A stretch of DNA of 64,000 nucleotides from Stomoxys calcitrans (lineage: Eukaryota; Arthropoda; Insecta; Diptera; Muscidae). The position numbers and the translations under genes are program-made. The notes below the pieces were generated by a model, which did not search any database, had not been told where the DNA came from, and worked only from the letters and a program-made list of their open reading frames with translations. Shown in pieces: positions 11,501 to 25,280 of this stretch. How positions within the stretch are numbered: the stretch's first letter is position 1; every line of letters begins with the position of its first letter. The stretch spans positions 71,843,227 through 71,907,226 of the forward strand of contig NC_081556.1 in the NCBI RefSeq assembly GCF_963082655.1, in the 5' to 3' direction.

Positions 11501-12519
11501 CGGTTCAATAAGTTTTTAATCAAATCAATTATTATGACCATACAGGTAAAATATGTGCAAAAAATAGTGATTCTAGTGTTAAACAACGGAAATGGAATAA
11601 ACTAAAACTTTCCCATTTTCGACTAAAAATTATGTTAAAGCTCAGCTCTATATTTCAGATTTAGCTACGCCTTTCTGAGGCACAAGATCATGCAATTATT
11701 GCATATTATTTGATAATCCTTATGCATTCATATTTTTAAGCTGTTTCGAATGATATAGTATTTTTTTTTTACATTTTTAATGGCCTATCAAACATTGTGT
11801 CCTGCTAATGTTGGTGCTATTTCTAGGATTTTTACACACATGCCTTTCCTTCAACACAGAAAAGATAATTTACTTAAAACATTTTTTGCACAGCAAAACA
11901 GCAATCAATATCCATGAAATATCATGGGGCTATTGGCCAACAGCAATTTTGGACATGATATATTGCGGTTTTTGGCTAATAATTTACTCTTCATCTTCTT
12001 GGAAGGACAAAGGTCTAATTTTATCTACAAGGATACATGATGGATTGCCAGTTAAAGCGGGGTGAATGGGAAAGGCCAGACATACCGATCACAGTTATAA
12101 ATCAATAATAAATAGAAGAAATAAAGAAGTAAAAGTTAACGAGAAAACCATAGATTTTACTAAACACAAATATTATAACCCACATTTTAAAAATAGGAAA
12201 ATTTAAGTTAACTTGCAAAGCATTGAATAATCCTTAACAGCAGTAAATAAAATATTTTAATGCGTTCCATCTAATTCGCGTTATATCAATCTTGCTCTAT
12301 TGAACTCTTAATGATATAGTCCAGTTACTTGAAATTTCGCATCTTTGTTTTTGCGTTACAATAATTCACATTATTTGCTTATGATTTACAATTAAGATTT
12401 TAAAAACAATAGCGAATAATAAAACTTATATCACTGAAACCAAATCCTTAAAACCTGCAGTATTAGGTCCAAATTTCTGCACAAATATTAACAAGAACAA
12501 GCGCAATAGGTTTCATTTG
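11501..12519. other. unassigned AT-rich stretch
   Basis: About 1 kb of very AT-rich sequence without recognisable protein, RNA or transposon structure. A poly-T run lies at about 11761. It ends where a LINE RNase H fragment begins. Confidence 0.35.
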
Positions 12520-13275
12520 CAAATTTGCGGTATAATCGAGGCAACGATAAGAATCCAGGAAGGAATGGAAGAGGTTTCCGATCGGATACCTCAGAAGACT
12601 CTAGTGGTCGAGTGCGAGGCATTGCTGCCAGCGGCATCGTTTTAGATTGACGGAATCCTGGTATTGAAATCTGGAAGATCATGCTACACCGATGAATCAA
12701 AGCTAGTGACCAGAGTTAGCTTGGGGGTCTACATTGAGAACCTAGGAACTGAGATCGGATTTAGACTGACTGACCATAATACGGTCCTGCAGGCAGAGAT
12801 CCGGGCGATCACGGAATGCGTGTAGTGGTGTGGTATTAACACGAGCACGTCGAGTGTAAACGTCTTTACGGACAGTAGACTGGCCATCAAGGGAATAACA
12901 ACCAGGACGGTGAGGTCACGAACAGTCTTGCAGTGTTAAAAGATGATTAACGCCTACTCTGAGGATGGCACAATCCGCATTGTTGATTGCCGGGTCATAG
13001 TGGAGTAAGGGGGTATGAAAGAGCAGACGATGAAGCTGGAAGGTCAGAGGACTGCCGTCAATAAACTTGGTTAACTCGAGGCCTTTTGGGGCGAGGCAGT
13101 CCGAGTTCAGCTTCAGACCGACCGTTCGTCGCTCAGGGCGTGAGAGACCCAGAATGTGAGAAAACGAGGCTTTATCTGAAAGGAAGTAAGTAGGAGGTCA
13201 GTATAGATTTCGGTATCATAACAGGACACATGCGACCCACTTATGTAAAATCGATGCGACAAGTGATAGCATGTA

Positions 13276-13882
13276 AAGGGTGATTTTTTTGAGGTTAGGA
13301 TTTTCATGCATTAGTATTTGACAGATCACGTGGGATTTCAGACATGGTGTCAAAGAGAAAGATGCTCAGTATGCTTTAACATTTCATCATGAATAGACTT
13401 ACTAACGAGCAACGCTTGCAAATCATTGAATTTTATAACCAAAATCAGTGTTCGGTTCGAAATGTGTTCAAATTTTGACAAATTTTGTTCAGCGATGAGG
13501 CTCATTTCTGGTTGAATGGCTACGTAAATAAGCAAAATTGCCGCATTTGGAGTGAAGAGCAACCAGAAGCCGTTCAAGAACTGCCCATGCATCCCGAAAA
13601 ATGCACTGTTTGGTGTGGTTTGTACGCTGGTGGAATCATTGGACCGTATTTTTTCAAAGATGCTGTTGGACGCAACGTTACGGTGAATGAACACATTTCG
13701 AACCGAACACTGATTTTGGTAATAAAATTCAATGATTTGCAAGCGTTGCTCGTTAGTAAGTCTATTCATGATGAAATGTCAAAGCATACTGAGCATCTTT
13801 CTCTTTGACACCATGTCTGAAATCCCACGTGATCTGTCAAATACTAATGCATGAAAATCCTAACCTCAAAAAAATCACCCTT
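13276..13882. mobile_element. palindromic Tc1-superfamily deletion element, copy 1, with TA duplication
   Basis: Inverted arms of ~195 bp (about 13276-13470 and 13689-13882) start AAGGGTGATTTTTTTGAGG and are flanked by TA at 13274-13275 and 13883-13884. Both arms contain the start of a transposase gene, MNRLTNEQRLQIIEFY, facing inward. Only the core (13471-13688) is single, encoding FSDEAHFWLNGYVNKQNCRI and GGIIGPYFFKDAVGRNVTVN, the catalytic-domain region with the first Asp. The rest of the transposase is missing, so the copy depends on an enzyme supplied elsewhere. It lies inside a LINE. By domain style it is a Tc1-like family, possibly the DD41D type (inference). Confidence 0.85.
13485..13687 (+). 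pseudogene. transposase core fragment, Tc1 superfamily
   Basis: This internal reading frame carries FSDEAHFWLNGY (first catalytic Asp followed by Glu), WSEEQPEAVQELPMHPEKC, VWCGLYAGGIIGPYFFKDAV. The frame then runs into the inverted arm, where the codons are antisense to the N-terminal coding segment and therefore meaningless. It lacks the DNA-binding domains and the last two catalytic residues. The identical segment lies in reverse in the second copy (38001-38503). Confidence 0.75.
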
Positions 13883-14145
13883 TATAAGATGATGAGACGT
13901 TGGAGCATTTCGTATGTCAATGCGTGGCTTTCGCAGCCACGTAGGTAGGGACACAATACCGGACATGAACCAACTTAAGAGCGTGGAATGGAAAACAATT
14001 GGGGATTTTGTAGGTAACACGGGATTCCTAACTGAGATTTTCCTTTTCGAGGTTACTTTTTAGTATTTAGAGTGCACAACAAGCCGATTTCTGGTTTAGG
14101 TGCATGTAGTAGTAGTATGGGGCGAATTAATATCAACCTTACCTA

Positions 14146-14454
14146 AGCTAGGCAAGAAATGTGAAATTGCGTACGCCATTTGTAGGCTCAAGAAATTTAG
14201 TTGACGGATGAGTTCATATAACAACAATATCGAATTGAAGCCAAATATTATCCATTTTACGTATGGATGTGAAGAGGACAATTGTGAAAACGATTTATAT
14301 GTGGGTTATATCAGAATATAGCATAATTGGTCTTCATTTGCACGTTACTTAAATACAGGGAAACCGACAAGAAGTGTTACCAAGTTCACACCGGTATATC
14401 CATCAAACTGGAACTAAGACAAAATAATTTGCTTCTGAGTTTATTTTAAAAGGG
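14146..14454. other. unassigned spacer
   Basis: Only weak DINE-like phrases (GGCTCAAGAAATTTAG; TATATCAGAATATAGC) are present; nothing else is recognised. Confidence 0.3.
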
Positions 14455-15062
14455 AAGAAGTGATTGAATTCAAGCGTAATAATGTGAGTGATTGCTTCTT
14501 ATTTGGATGGAGAATCAAAACCGGCTATTGTTGGCGAACTCAACCCTCTCAACCCTCTCAAACTGAACAAAATGTTCATGTATCGCACCATAAATCGTTT
14601 AATTGATACTGGTAGAATTGCCAAACGCCATGGTGGTGTTCCAAAAAAACTGCAATAACACCTGACATAGTTCAGCGAATTACAGCTCGAATATAAAGAA
14701 ATCCACGCCATGAAAAGAGGAAACATATATTGAAAAACGAGCTTTAAAAGTAACTAAAGACTCACGGTCTTATATAGAAGAGCAAAAGAGATGCTGCGCT
14801 TTTTCCGAATATTGTGTTCTCTGACTAGAAAAATTTCCCAGTTGAACAATTCTTAAACTTCCAAAATGTTTATTTAACCGAGCGCATGTATAAGAGGGTA
14901 TGGGCAAGTGGTGATATGGGCAACTATGAGAGCCAATAGCCGCTCCCCAATCATTTTTGTCGAACCTGGCGTCAATGTTAATGTATGGCTATCCAATTCG
15001 CCAGATGCTAATCCGATGGACCTATTATTTGGGCCATTTTAGAGAGCAAGGTAGGGACTAAA
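14455..15062 (+). pseudogene. decayed mariner/Tc1-type transposase (third lineage)
   Basis: Shifting plus-strand frames give IEFKRNNVSDCF near the start, ITARI and RNPRHEKRKHILK in the helix-turn-helix area. Near the C-terminus they give IFVEPGVNVNVWLSN and SPDANPMD, the stretch before the last catalytic Asp in mariner-type (maT-like) enzymes. Several stops and frameshifts and a large central deletion remove the middle catalytic region. No terminal repeats are seen. The right end joins a DINE-like 3' terminus. Confidence 0.6.
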
Positions 15063-15705
15063 TCAGTAAAAGCGTGCCAAGTTCGGCCGTGCCGAATCTA
15101 GGGACACCACCATAATTCAGCTAAAAGTATTTCCAAATGAATTTAGTTGAAGGACATAGTGGTACATTGTGTATCAAATTACTTCCAAACCAGGCAAAAA
15201 TTAAAGCTTCTAGAGGCCGTAGAAGGCTAAACGGGTGATCGGCTTGTTTGGAAAATACTTGCCACAGATGTTGCCATAACAACACAATACGTGCAAAATT
15301 TCATTCAAAGCGAATAACAATTGCGGCTTCCATGGACTTAAGACGTCAAATCGGGATATCGTTTTATATGGGAGTTATATCAATTTATACACCGATTTGC
15401 ACCATACTTGACATGTTCGTGGGCAGTCGTAATAGAACACTTTGTGCAAAATTTCAGTCCAATCGGAAAAAATTGCAGTCTTTATGGCCTCAAGAAGTCA
15501 AGTCGAAGGACCACTTTATAAAGGTGCTCCATCCAAATATGGTCTCATTTGCAGTCCCAAACGACCTATGTACATCAGTAAGAAGTAACTGCGCAAAATT
15601 TCAAATTGTAGCTTTGATCGCCGCAGACGGACGGGCCGACATAGCTACAACGACTTAGAATGTTAAGGCGATCACGAATATATATACTTTGTGGGATCAC
15701 AGATC
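15063..15705 (-). mobile_element. DINE-like element, 3' end and modules
   Basis: The GC hairpin (TTCGGCCGTGCCGAA, about 15082) and the CAGTAAAAGCGTGCC end lie on the left. Modules and a GACGGACGGGCC tract follow to about 15640, and the head side is interrupted at 15706 by a SINE. Confidence 0.6.
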
Positions 15706-15815
15706 AGCCAGCATTAGTAAGGGCTGAAAATTGCTCATATACCCACGCCGGGATTTGATCCCAGGCGTTCGGCGTCATAGGTGGACATGCTTACCTCTGT
15801 ATCCCGGTGGCCTCT
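15706..15815 (-). mobile_element. tRNA-headed SINE, copy 4, reverse orientation
   Basis: The minus strand reads GGCCACCGGGATACAGAGGT, a head like the other copies, with a box B changed to GGGATCAAATCCCGG and a short body (CCAGCATTAGTAAGGG reversed). It lies against the DINE head, suggesting insertion into it. Confidence 0.6.
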
Positions 15816-16170
15816 ATATTAACCACTTTTCGAAAAAATCCGATGAAAATGTACCATAAATGAACTTCTAGGCCAAACATAGCACGGGCGTATAGGGTCT
15901 AACGCAGTGAAATTTTCCAAAATTCAGCGTAACCGGGTAATCCATATGCCATTTATGGGTAAACGATCGCAAATATGCGCCGATCTGAACCATAGTCCGC
16001 ACGGAGGACGATGGTTCGAATACAGCCTACAGTGTCAGAGAAATAGGGTAACAAATGTGGCTTCTACGGGCTATAGACAATAAGTCGGGATATCCGGCTA
16101 TATAGCGACTACACCAAGATATAGTCCGATACCGCAATTAACTGCGTTAAGTTTCAGTTCATTATCTGCA
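15816..16170. repeat. DINE-like module remnants
   Basis: Diverged module phrases (AAATCCGATGAAAATG; AACCGGGTAATCCATATGCC; GGCTATATAGCG) are present with no element ends. Confidence 0.35.
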
Positions 16171-17137
16171 TTTTTATACCCACCACCGTAGGATAGGGGG
16201 TAAATCCATTAGTCATTCAGTTTACAAAAATTTTGGAAATTTTGCCAAACACATCGAAATATCAATTTCAGACCCTACAAAGTATATATATTTCGGATCG
16301 TCGTAAAATTCTAGACGATTTAACGATGTCCGTGTGTCTGTCCCTCTGTCCGTCAGTCTGTTGTAATCACTCTACAGCCTTCAAATATTGTGATATTGAG
16401 CTGAAATTTAGCACAGATATATCTTTTTGATGCACACTGGTTAAGTTCTTGAACGGGCGAAATCGGACCATATTTGAATATAGCTGCTATAAAGACCGAT
16501 TTTCCAATAAAGGGTTTAATCCCCATAAAAACCTCATTTTTCATCCGATTTTGCTTAAATTTTTTAACAGTGAGTAGTTTTAGGCCTCCCGACATCTAAC
16601 CTAAATATGGTTCAGATCGGACTTTATTTAGATATAGCTGCCGTATAGACCGATCTCTCGATAAAAGGTCTGAAGCCCATAAAAGCTTTTATTTTTAAAC
16701 CGATTTCATTAAAATTTGAATCAGTGAATAGTTTTAGGCGTCCCAATATAGGGCCCAAATATTGTTCAGATCGGTTCAGATCTCCCGATAAAGGGTCTGA
16801 AGCCCATAAAAACCCTATTTATTACTCGATTTCGCTGAAATTTGCAACAGTGGGTAGTATTAGGTCTCCCGACATCCGCCCTAAATATGGTAAAAATAGG
16901 ACTGTATTTATATATAGCTGTCATAAAGACCGATATGCCGGTTAAGGGTCTGAAGCTCATAAAAGCTTTATTTATTACCCGATTGTGTTAGTGACAACAG
17001 TGATTTGTATTTATAAGACCACCCAATCTCAATAGCGAATTTGTGTGCATAAGTTATCCAATTTTCATCGGATTAGGACGAAAGGTGGTGCGTATTCAAA
17101 GTTCGGACCGGCCGAACTTAATGCCTTTTTAATTGTT
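16171..17137 (+). mobile_element. DINE-like element, second subfamily, both ends
   Basis: The head TTTTTATACCCACCACCGTA is at 16171. A GTCCGTGTGTCTGTCCCTCT tract follows at about 16328-16360, then modules with GACCGATYT and GGGTCTGAAGCCCATAAAA. The 3' hairpin TTCGGACCGGCCGAA is at 17102-17116, followed by CTTAATGCCTTTTTAATTG. It is the same subfamily as 34114-35526 but more decayed. Confidence 0.7.
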
Positions 17138-17290
17138 AAATACTGCAGTGTGATTACCACAGACAGACAGACGGACGGACATGGCTAAATCGTATCCGAA
17201 TTTTACGACTAAAATATATTTTTATACTTTGTGGGTTCGGAAATGGATATTTCGATATTTTACAGGGACGACAAAATTCGTCTTCGATAC
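17138..17290 (-). repeat. DINE-like 5' fragment
   Basis: A GACAGACAGACGGACGGACA tract and the ATGGCTAAATCG-to-GACAAAATTCG segment match the 5' region of DINE-like elements in minus orientation. It is truncated at both ends. Confidence 0.5.
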
Positions 17291-20190
<2,900 letters not shown>

Positions 20191-21436
20191 AAAAACAAGT
20201 AAAAGCGTGCTAAGTTCGACCGGGCCGAATCTTATATACCCTCCACCATGGATCGCATTTGTCGAGTTCTTTTCCAGGCATCTCTTCTTAGGCAAAAAAA
20301 GGATATAAGAAAAGATTTGCTCTGATATTAGAGCGATATCAAGATATGGTCCGGTTTGGACCACAATTAAATTATATGTTGGAGACCTGTGTAAAATGTC
20401 AGCCAATTCGAATAAGAATTGCGCCCTTTGTGGGCTCAAGAAGTAAAATAGAGAGATCGATTTATATGGGAGCTGTATCGGGCTACATACCAATTCAGAC
20501 CATAATAAACTCGTATGTTAATGGTCATGAGAGAATCCGTCGTACAAAATTTCAGGCAAATCGGATAATAATTGCGACCTCTAGAGGCTCAAGAAGTCAA
20601 GATCCCAGATCGGTTTATATGGCAGCTATATCAGGTTATGAACCGATTTGAACCATATTTGGCACAGTTGTTGGATATCATAACAAAATGCTACGTGCCA
20701 AAATTCATTCAAATTGGATAAGAATTGCGCCCTCTAGAGGCTCAAGAAGTCAAGACCCAAGATCGGTTTATATGACAGCTATATAAGGTTATGAACCGAT
20801 TTGAACCATACTTAGCGCAGTTGTTGGATATCATAACAAAACACGTCGTGCAAAATTTCATTCCAATCGGATAAGAATTGCGCACTCTAGAGGCTTAAGA
20901 AGTCAAAACCCCAGATCGGTGTATATGGCAGCTATATCAGGTTATGGACCGATTTGAACCATACTTGGCACAGTTGTTGGATATCATAACAAAACATGTC
21001 GTGCAAAATTTCATTCCAATCGGATAAGAATTGCGCACTCTAGAGGCTCAAGAAGTCAAGACCGAAGATCGGTTTATATGGCAGCTATATCAGGTTATAA
21101 ATTGATTTGAACCATACTTGGCACAGTTGTTGGATGTCATAACAAAACACGTCGTGCAAAATTTCATCCCAATCGGATAAGAATTGCGCACTCTAGAGGC
21201 TCAAAAAGTCAAGACCCAAGATCGGTTTATATGGCAGCTATATCAAAACATGGACCGATATGGCCCATTTACAATACCAACCGACCTACACTAATAAGAA
21301 GTATTTGTGCAAAATTTCAAGCGGCTAGCTTTACTCCTTCGGAAGTTAGCGTGCTTTCGACAGACAGACGGACGGACGGACGGACATGGCTAGATCGACA
21401 TAAAATTTCACGACGATCAAGAATATATATATTCTT
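20191..21436 (-). mobile_element. DINE-like element with about five tandem modules
   Basis: The 3' end (AACAAGTAAAAGCGTGCT, hairpin TTCGACCGGGCCGAA) is at 20191-20229. Modules with ATCGGTTTATATGGCAGCTA repeat at about 20610, 20763, 20918, 21070 and 21225, a spacing of about 153 bp. The GACGGACGGACGGACATGG tract follows, and the copy stops at about 21436 without its head, directly against the truncated 3' end of a LINE. Confidence 0.7.
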
Positions 21437-22656
21437 CTCACAGCTTCTGCAAAAGTCGTTGCTGGCAACCTTCAGTCCGTCAGCATGTTTTCCGATTAGA
21501 CACAATGACTGAGACGTCTGTTCTAGCCAATGACAGCAAAGCAGTAGATCTCTTCAAATCTAGATTAGACCTCGTAGTTTTGGATTGCTCACAGCCCCTT
21601 CTTTGTGACCATCTATCATTCGTTGTCCTTCGGGCCTGGTCCTGAAAACTTAGTTTACATGTCGCTAAAGCATTCCCACAGATTCTACTAGTCTCGCAAG
21701 CTCGTCCGCTTTACAATTCCCTGGCACCCAGAACATGAAGTTTGACTTGTTCAGCCATCTCGAGATCTGCGACAGTTGAGGGCCTGGAACATCGGATATT
21801 GTATTAAGGATAACACAGTGTCCGTAGCTGCCACATGACCTAAGAGAAAGCTCCCTTTGCCTCATGGCAGTGGTCACTGCAATTTGGATAGCCACAATAT
21901 CCAGGGGCATATGATGTAGCATTAAATTCAGTGCATCAGATGGTGTCGTCCTCAGACCGGCTGTGATGCACAAACAAGCCATCCTTTGGATCCGATTAAG
22001 TATTGAGCAGTAGGTGCACTTTTGAAGCGCCGTCCACCAGACCAAAACACCATATAGTATTATATGTCTGACAACTGCAATATATACCCAATGCATGGCA
22101 CGCGGTCTAAACCCCCAACTTTTGCCTATGGCTCTCTTCCAGGTGTATAGGGCAAGAGTTGCCTTTCTTACTCTTTCCAAAATGTTGGATTTAAAGTTCA
22201 ATTTCCTGTCCAGCAAAATACCCAGGTATTTTGCGCTTTCTGTAAATGGAACATTCTCTCCACCCAATGAGACAGGTTCCACTGTAGGCAACTTTTATCT
22301 CCTGTTGAAAAGAACTACTTCTGTCTTGCACGGATTTATACCCAGACCACTTTCGGTAGCCCACTTTGCTATTGCACGTAGAGCTTCCTGAAGTATATCT
22401 CTTAGAGTGCGGGGAAACTTTCCCCTAACCGCAATTCCCAAGACATCAGCATACGCGACCACTTTTACGCCTGTTTCTTCCAGAGACAATTATAAATTGT
22501 TAATGGCTATATTCCAAAGTAGAGGAGACAGTACACCTCCTTGAGGTGTTCCTCTGCTGACCCATCTTTTTAGTTCCACAGATCCCAAGCCTACCGTAAT
22601 GCATCTTTTAGTAAGTAAGTTATTAATAAACCTTCTTCCTTCATGATTGACGTCGC
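21437..22656 (-). pseudogene. LINE (NLR-1): RT fingers-to-thumb and remnant RNase H, 3' part of a split copy
   Basis: The minus strand carries RT motifs. At 22490-22675 is GRRFINNLL then GTPQGGVLSPLLWN. At 22295-22489 is VVAYADVLGIAV, where the second Asp of the catalytic YADD is Val. At 21665-22291 is the RT tail (AKYLGILLDRKLNFKSNI; LYGVLVWWTALQK) followed by GNCKADELARL, an RNase H remnant with most of that domain deleted. A Cys cluster (NDFCRSC) ends at 21437, where it joins a DINE-like element. The RT copies element RNA at the nick. The YADV change and stops make it dead. Its 5' half resumes at 27471 beyond the Transib insertion. Confidence 0.85.
22652..22656. repeat. 5-bp target-site duplication CGTCG (left)
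   Basis: CGTCG immediately precedes the CACAGTG terminus. The same CGTCG follows the opposite terminus at 27471-27475. Transib elements are known to make 5-bp GC-rich duplications. Confidence 0.85.
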
Positions 22657-24852
22657 ACAGTGGGCCAAATGGCAAAAAAATTGGAAATAAGTCTACAACT
22701 TTTTATCTGTTGATTTTAGCCATACAAAATGTTCTAGACATTTGTAGAGGAGGACATAGGCTTTCAGAAAAGTGCTGTTGTTGGTCCATATCTTTAATAC
22801 AGGGTGAGCTACAGGGTGTGAAAGTTGACCACTTTTGACTTCTCCAAGCTTCTGGGGGCCATAACTTTTGATCTACTCAACCGATTTACATGATTTAGGA
22901 CTCTAGAGAAAGAGCTTGACAAGATCTAAAAAACTTATGCATAAAGTACCATGCCATCGTGTACTGTTAAGGAGTTATGAATTGTTTAATTTTAAAATAT
23001 GAAAATTTGGCCTTGGTTTTTTTCAGTGTTTTTTAAATAACTCCGTCAATTTTAAAGCTATAAACTTCATACTTCACACAAATTATGCCAGCATATGTGT
23101 GCATAAAATACAAAAGGAATCACGTGAATATCTTTGGCGGTTTAAAAATGGCATCGTTTTCAATATGAAAAATATTTTTTTTGTCAAAAAATTGCAAAAT
23201 TTTTCAAAAAAGATACTCCCATTTCCTTTAAGTTTTCGCAAACTTTGGCCGTCAAAGCATTATCATTTCTTTCCATTTTCACAAAGTCGAGGTATTAAGA
23301 AAAGTTTTAAGTGCTAATTTGGCTAATTTCGATATCAAACAACACCGTTATCTTAAGACCAAAATGGCCAATTTTTTTACTAAACTTCAAAAGTTTCTCA
23401 CTGGAAAAAAAGTTCCACGGGGATTTTTTCGCTTTTTTTGAACTTAAATGAAAGCTTAAAATGTTCCCAACATTTTAAGGTATGTCTCGCCATATCCTAG
23501 CCATAAATGAGATCGTAGCGATCAAAATACTGAAAAAAGTCAATTTTCAAGTAGTGCTATATTCATTGCTAAAAAACAAGTATTACGTCACATTTTATTG
23601 CAAAGATGTTAAATAAACTTTTATTTGGTAACACTTCTTCTACAAAACACAAAAAGAATCATGGAAATATCTCTATTCTATTCCATTTTATGGAACCGGC
23701 AATAAAAAAGTCAATTTTTCAAAAAAGTCGAATTTCCCAAATTTTGTTTTTGTTGTCCTAATTGCACATGACACACTATAGCCATATTTACGCAACATAC
23801 CTTATCGTAAAGGAAATTTTCATACCTTTCCAACGATGTATAAAACATTTCTCAACTCGGATTCTATCTACTCTAAAATTCATTTACACTTCATTAAACT
23901 CTATATAAAAATGTCTATTTGTGAAATGGAACCTTATATGGGGCCTACACTAAAACATTGATAGATTTGCCCAGGGTTTACAATACAAATGTGTTAGAAT
24001 AAAAAAAGGTCTCCTGCCAAAGTTTAAAAAAATTGGAATAAAAATATGTGTTTTAGAGCGAAAACACTTCGCATCGGCGTGCGTTTATATGTATATTAGC
24101 TACTCCCAAAATAAAAAAGCATTTTAGTTTTGTATTATTTGATTTTATTCTCTACCAAATAATCTAAGGTATCAAAATTTAAAAGCTCTTTAATTTGAAT
24201 GGCATCGGGATCGTCCTTATCTATATCGTCACATATTTTTGGTAGCCATTTAGTTCTGATGCTGTATAGTACCGGATCAGACGATAACAATAAATATTGA
24301 AGTAAATCATAATTTTGGTTAAATTTGGTGCTCTTTCGGGTATTGAAAAGCCGGAACTGTTTAACATCTCTATTACGGGATTCCTGAGCTTCTTCTGTAA
24401 GTTCTCCTAACGGAAGTATGTTGTATTCCACAATTTCCTTGCCATGATGTAAGACTTTATGTACTGTCGGTGTTAAAGCTTTCCACGAATATAAATCAGA
24501 TAAAATGTTTTTTGTGTCATTACTATAAGCTTCAAATTTGGTTGAATTTATCATCTTTTTGCTATTGATTACAGCCAAAATCACTTTGAATCGTCTTAGC
24601 AAGTGTTCATCAAGACCGGTTATTTTAGATGTCGATACGGGGTCCTCAAAAAACCGCCTTGCCGAGTTGCCATCATTTGTGCTTCCGTATCCGTAAAGAG
24701 GTTTATCTATTATAAGTCCCTTTTGTTTAAACTCCAACTGGATTCGATTCTTCTCTTCCTGCCTCATTTTGTGAAGATCTTGGTTGTTTCTAGCAGAGAC
24801 ATCGCGGTTTCCAGGGCTAGTCCGATATTTAAGGTCATACGATAAATGCAAA
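22657..24852 (-). repeat. left arm of Transib inverted repeat
   Basis: This arm is in the original element orientation on the minus strand: transposase C-terminus (24135 upward), stop codon, then ~1478 bp of AT-rich noncoding sequence to the CACAGTG end at 22657. The homology to the right arm stops exactly at 24852/25274. Confidence 0.9.
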
Positions 24853-25280
24853 CAATACTCCATGAATCGAATTCTACAGTGCAGGGGCGAAATACCGAAA
24901 TTGAGCGCATTTTCGTTTACTAAATTTTCATCAGACTTGTCCTCGAATTGCCCATTCTTCTTGCCACAAATATTGCATCTCCAATTGGACATAACGCCAG
25001 TTAATGCGTTTGCCACCTTTCCATCGATCATAGTGAGTTGTAGTTGAAACGAAACTTTTATATTTCTTCCCAATTGGTTTATAACAATCATGGGTAATGC
25101 AGCAATTTCTTCCTTTATTTCGTTCACCAAAGATCGTGTTGTGTTCCGGTCTTCCTTTGTATACTCAAACCGAATTGGGCGACATAAATATTTTGACCCA
25201 GGTGTTCTATTTATCCATATATCTTGAAATGCATTTTCTTTCGATGATGAAGATTGGTCCTTGTACAATCTCATTTGCAT
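24135..25280 (-). CDS. Transib transposase, C-terminal part (N-terminus missing)
   Basis: An uninterrupted 381-residue frame. Residues 78-90 (SFQLQLTMIDGKV) contain D86, which fits the second catalytic Asp of the RAG1/Transib DDE enzymes. Residues 102-105 (CNIC) start a zinc-binding element. GYGSTNDGNSARRFF (197-211), VHKVLHHGKEIVEYN (273-287) and LPLGELTEEAQESRNRD (289-305) are Transib signatures; E300 aligns with the third catalytic residue. Family enzymes cut at CACWRTG ends by hairpin formation and insert with 5-bp duplications. The ATG at 25280 is accidental: its first codons lie in the right inverted arm, so the true N-terminal part, with the first catalytic Asp, has been lost. As it stands it should be catalytically inactive. 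Confidence 0.85.
   Translation of the reverse strand: MQMRLYKDQSSSSKENAFQDIWINRTPGSKYLCRPIRFEYTKEDRNTTRSLVNEIKEEIAALPMIVINQLGRNIKVSFQLQLTMIDGKVANALTGVMSNWRCNICGKKNGQFEDKSDENLVNENALNFGISPLHCRIRFMEYCLHLSYDLKYRTSPGNRDVSARNNQDLHKMRQEEKNRIQLEFKQKGLIIDKPLYGYGSTNDGNSARRFFEDPVSTSKITGLDEHLLRRFKVILAVINSKKMINSTKFEAYSNDTKNILSDLYSWKALTPTVHKVLHHGKEIVEYNILPLGELTEEAQESRNRDVKQFRLFNTRKSTKFNQNYDLLQYLLLSSDPVLYSIRTKWLPKICDDIDKDDPDAIQIKELLNFDTLDYLVENKIK
24853..25273 (-). other. unique loop of the Transib palindrome
   Basis: The only single-copy segment of the element, coding on the minus strand for about residues 3-143 of the truncated transposase (second catalytic Asp and the CNIC zinc element). It separates the two arms and would be the loop of a hairpin transcript. 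Confidence 0.85.

Larger units (their letters stand above)
12520..14145 (+). pseudogene. LINE RNase H fragment (NLR-2), split by a Tc1-type insertion
   Basis: This is the same family as 6120-7372. Diverged frames give an RNase H start (CYTDESK), the LTDHNTVLQAEIRAITECV region and VNVFTDSRLAIKGITTRTV, with in-frame stops (for example after AITECV) and altered later motifs. At 13276-13882 a palindromic Tc1-type element sits at TA. The LINE resumes at 13885 with the Cys/His tail region (GAGACGTTGGAGCATTTCG) and ends near 14145 close to a decayed CCTTACCTAAGC tail. It is inactive. Confidence 0.75.
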
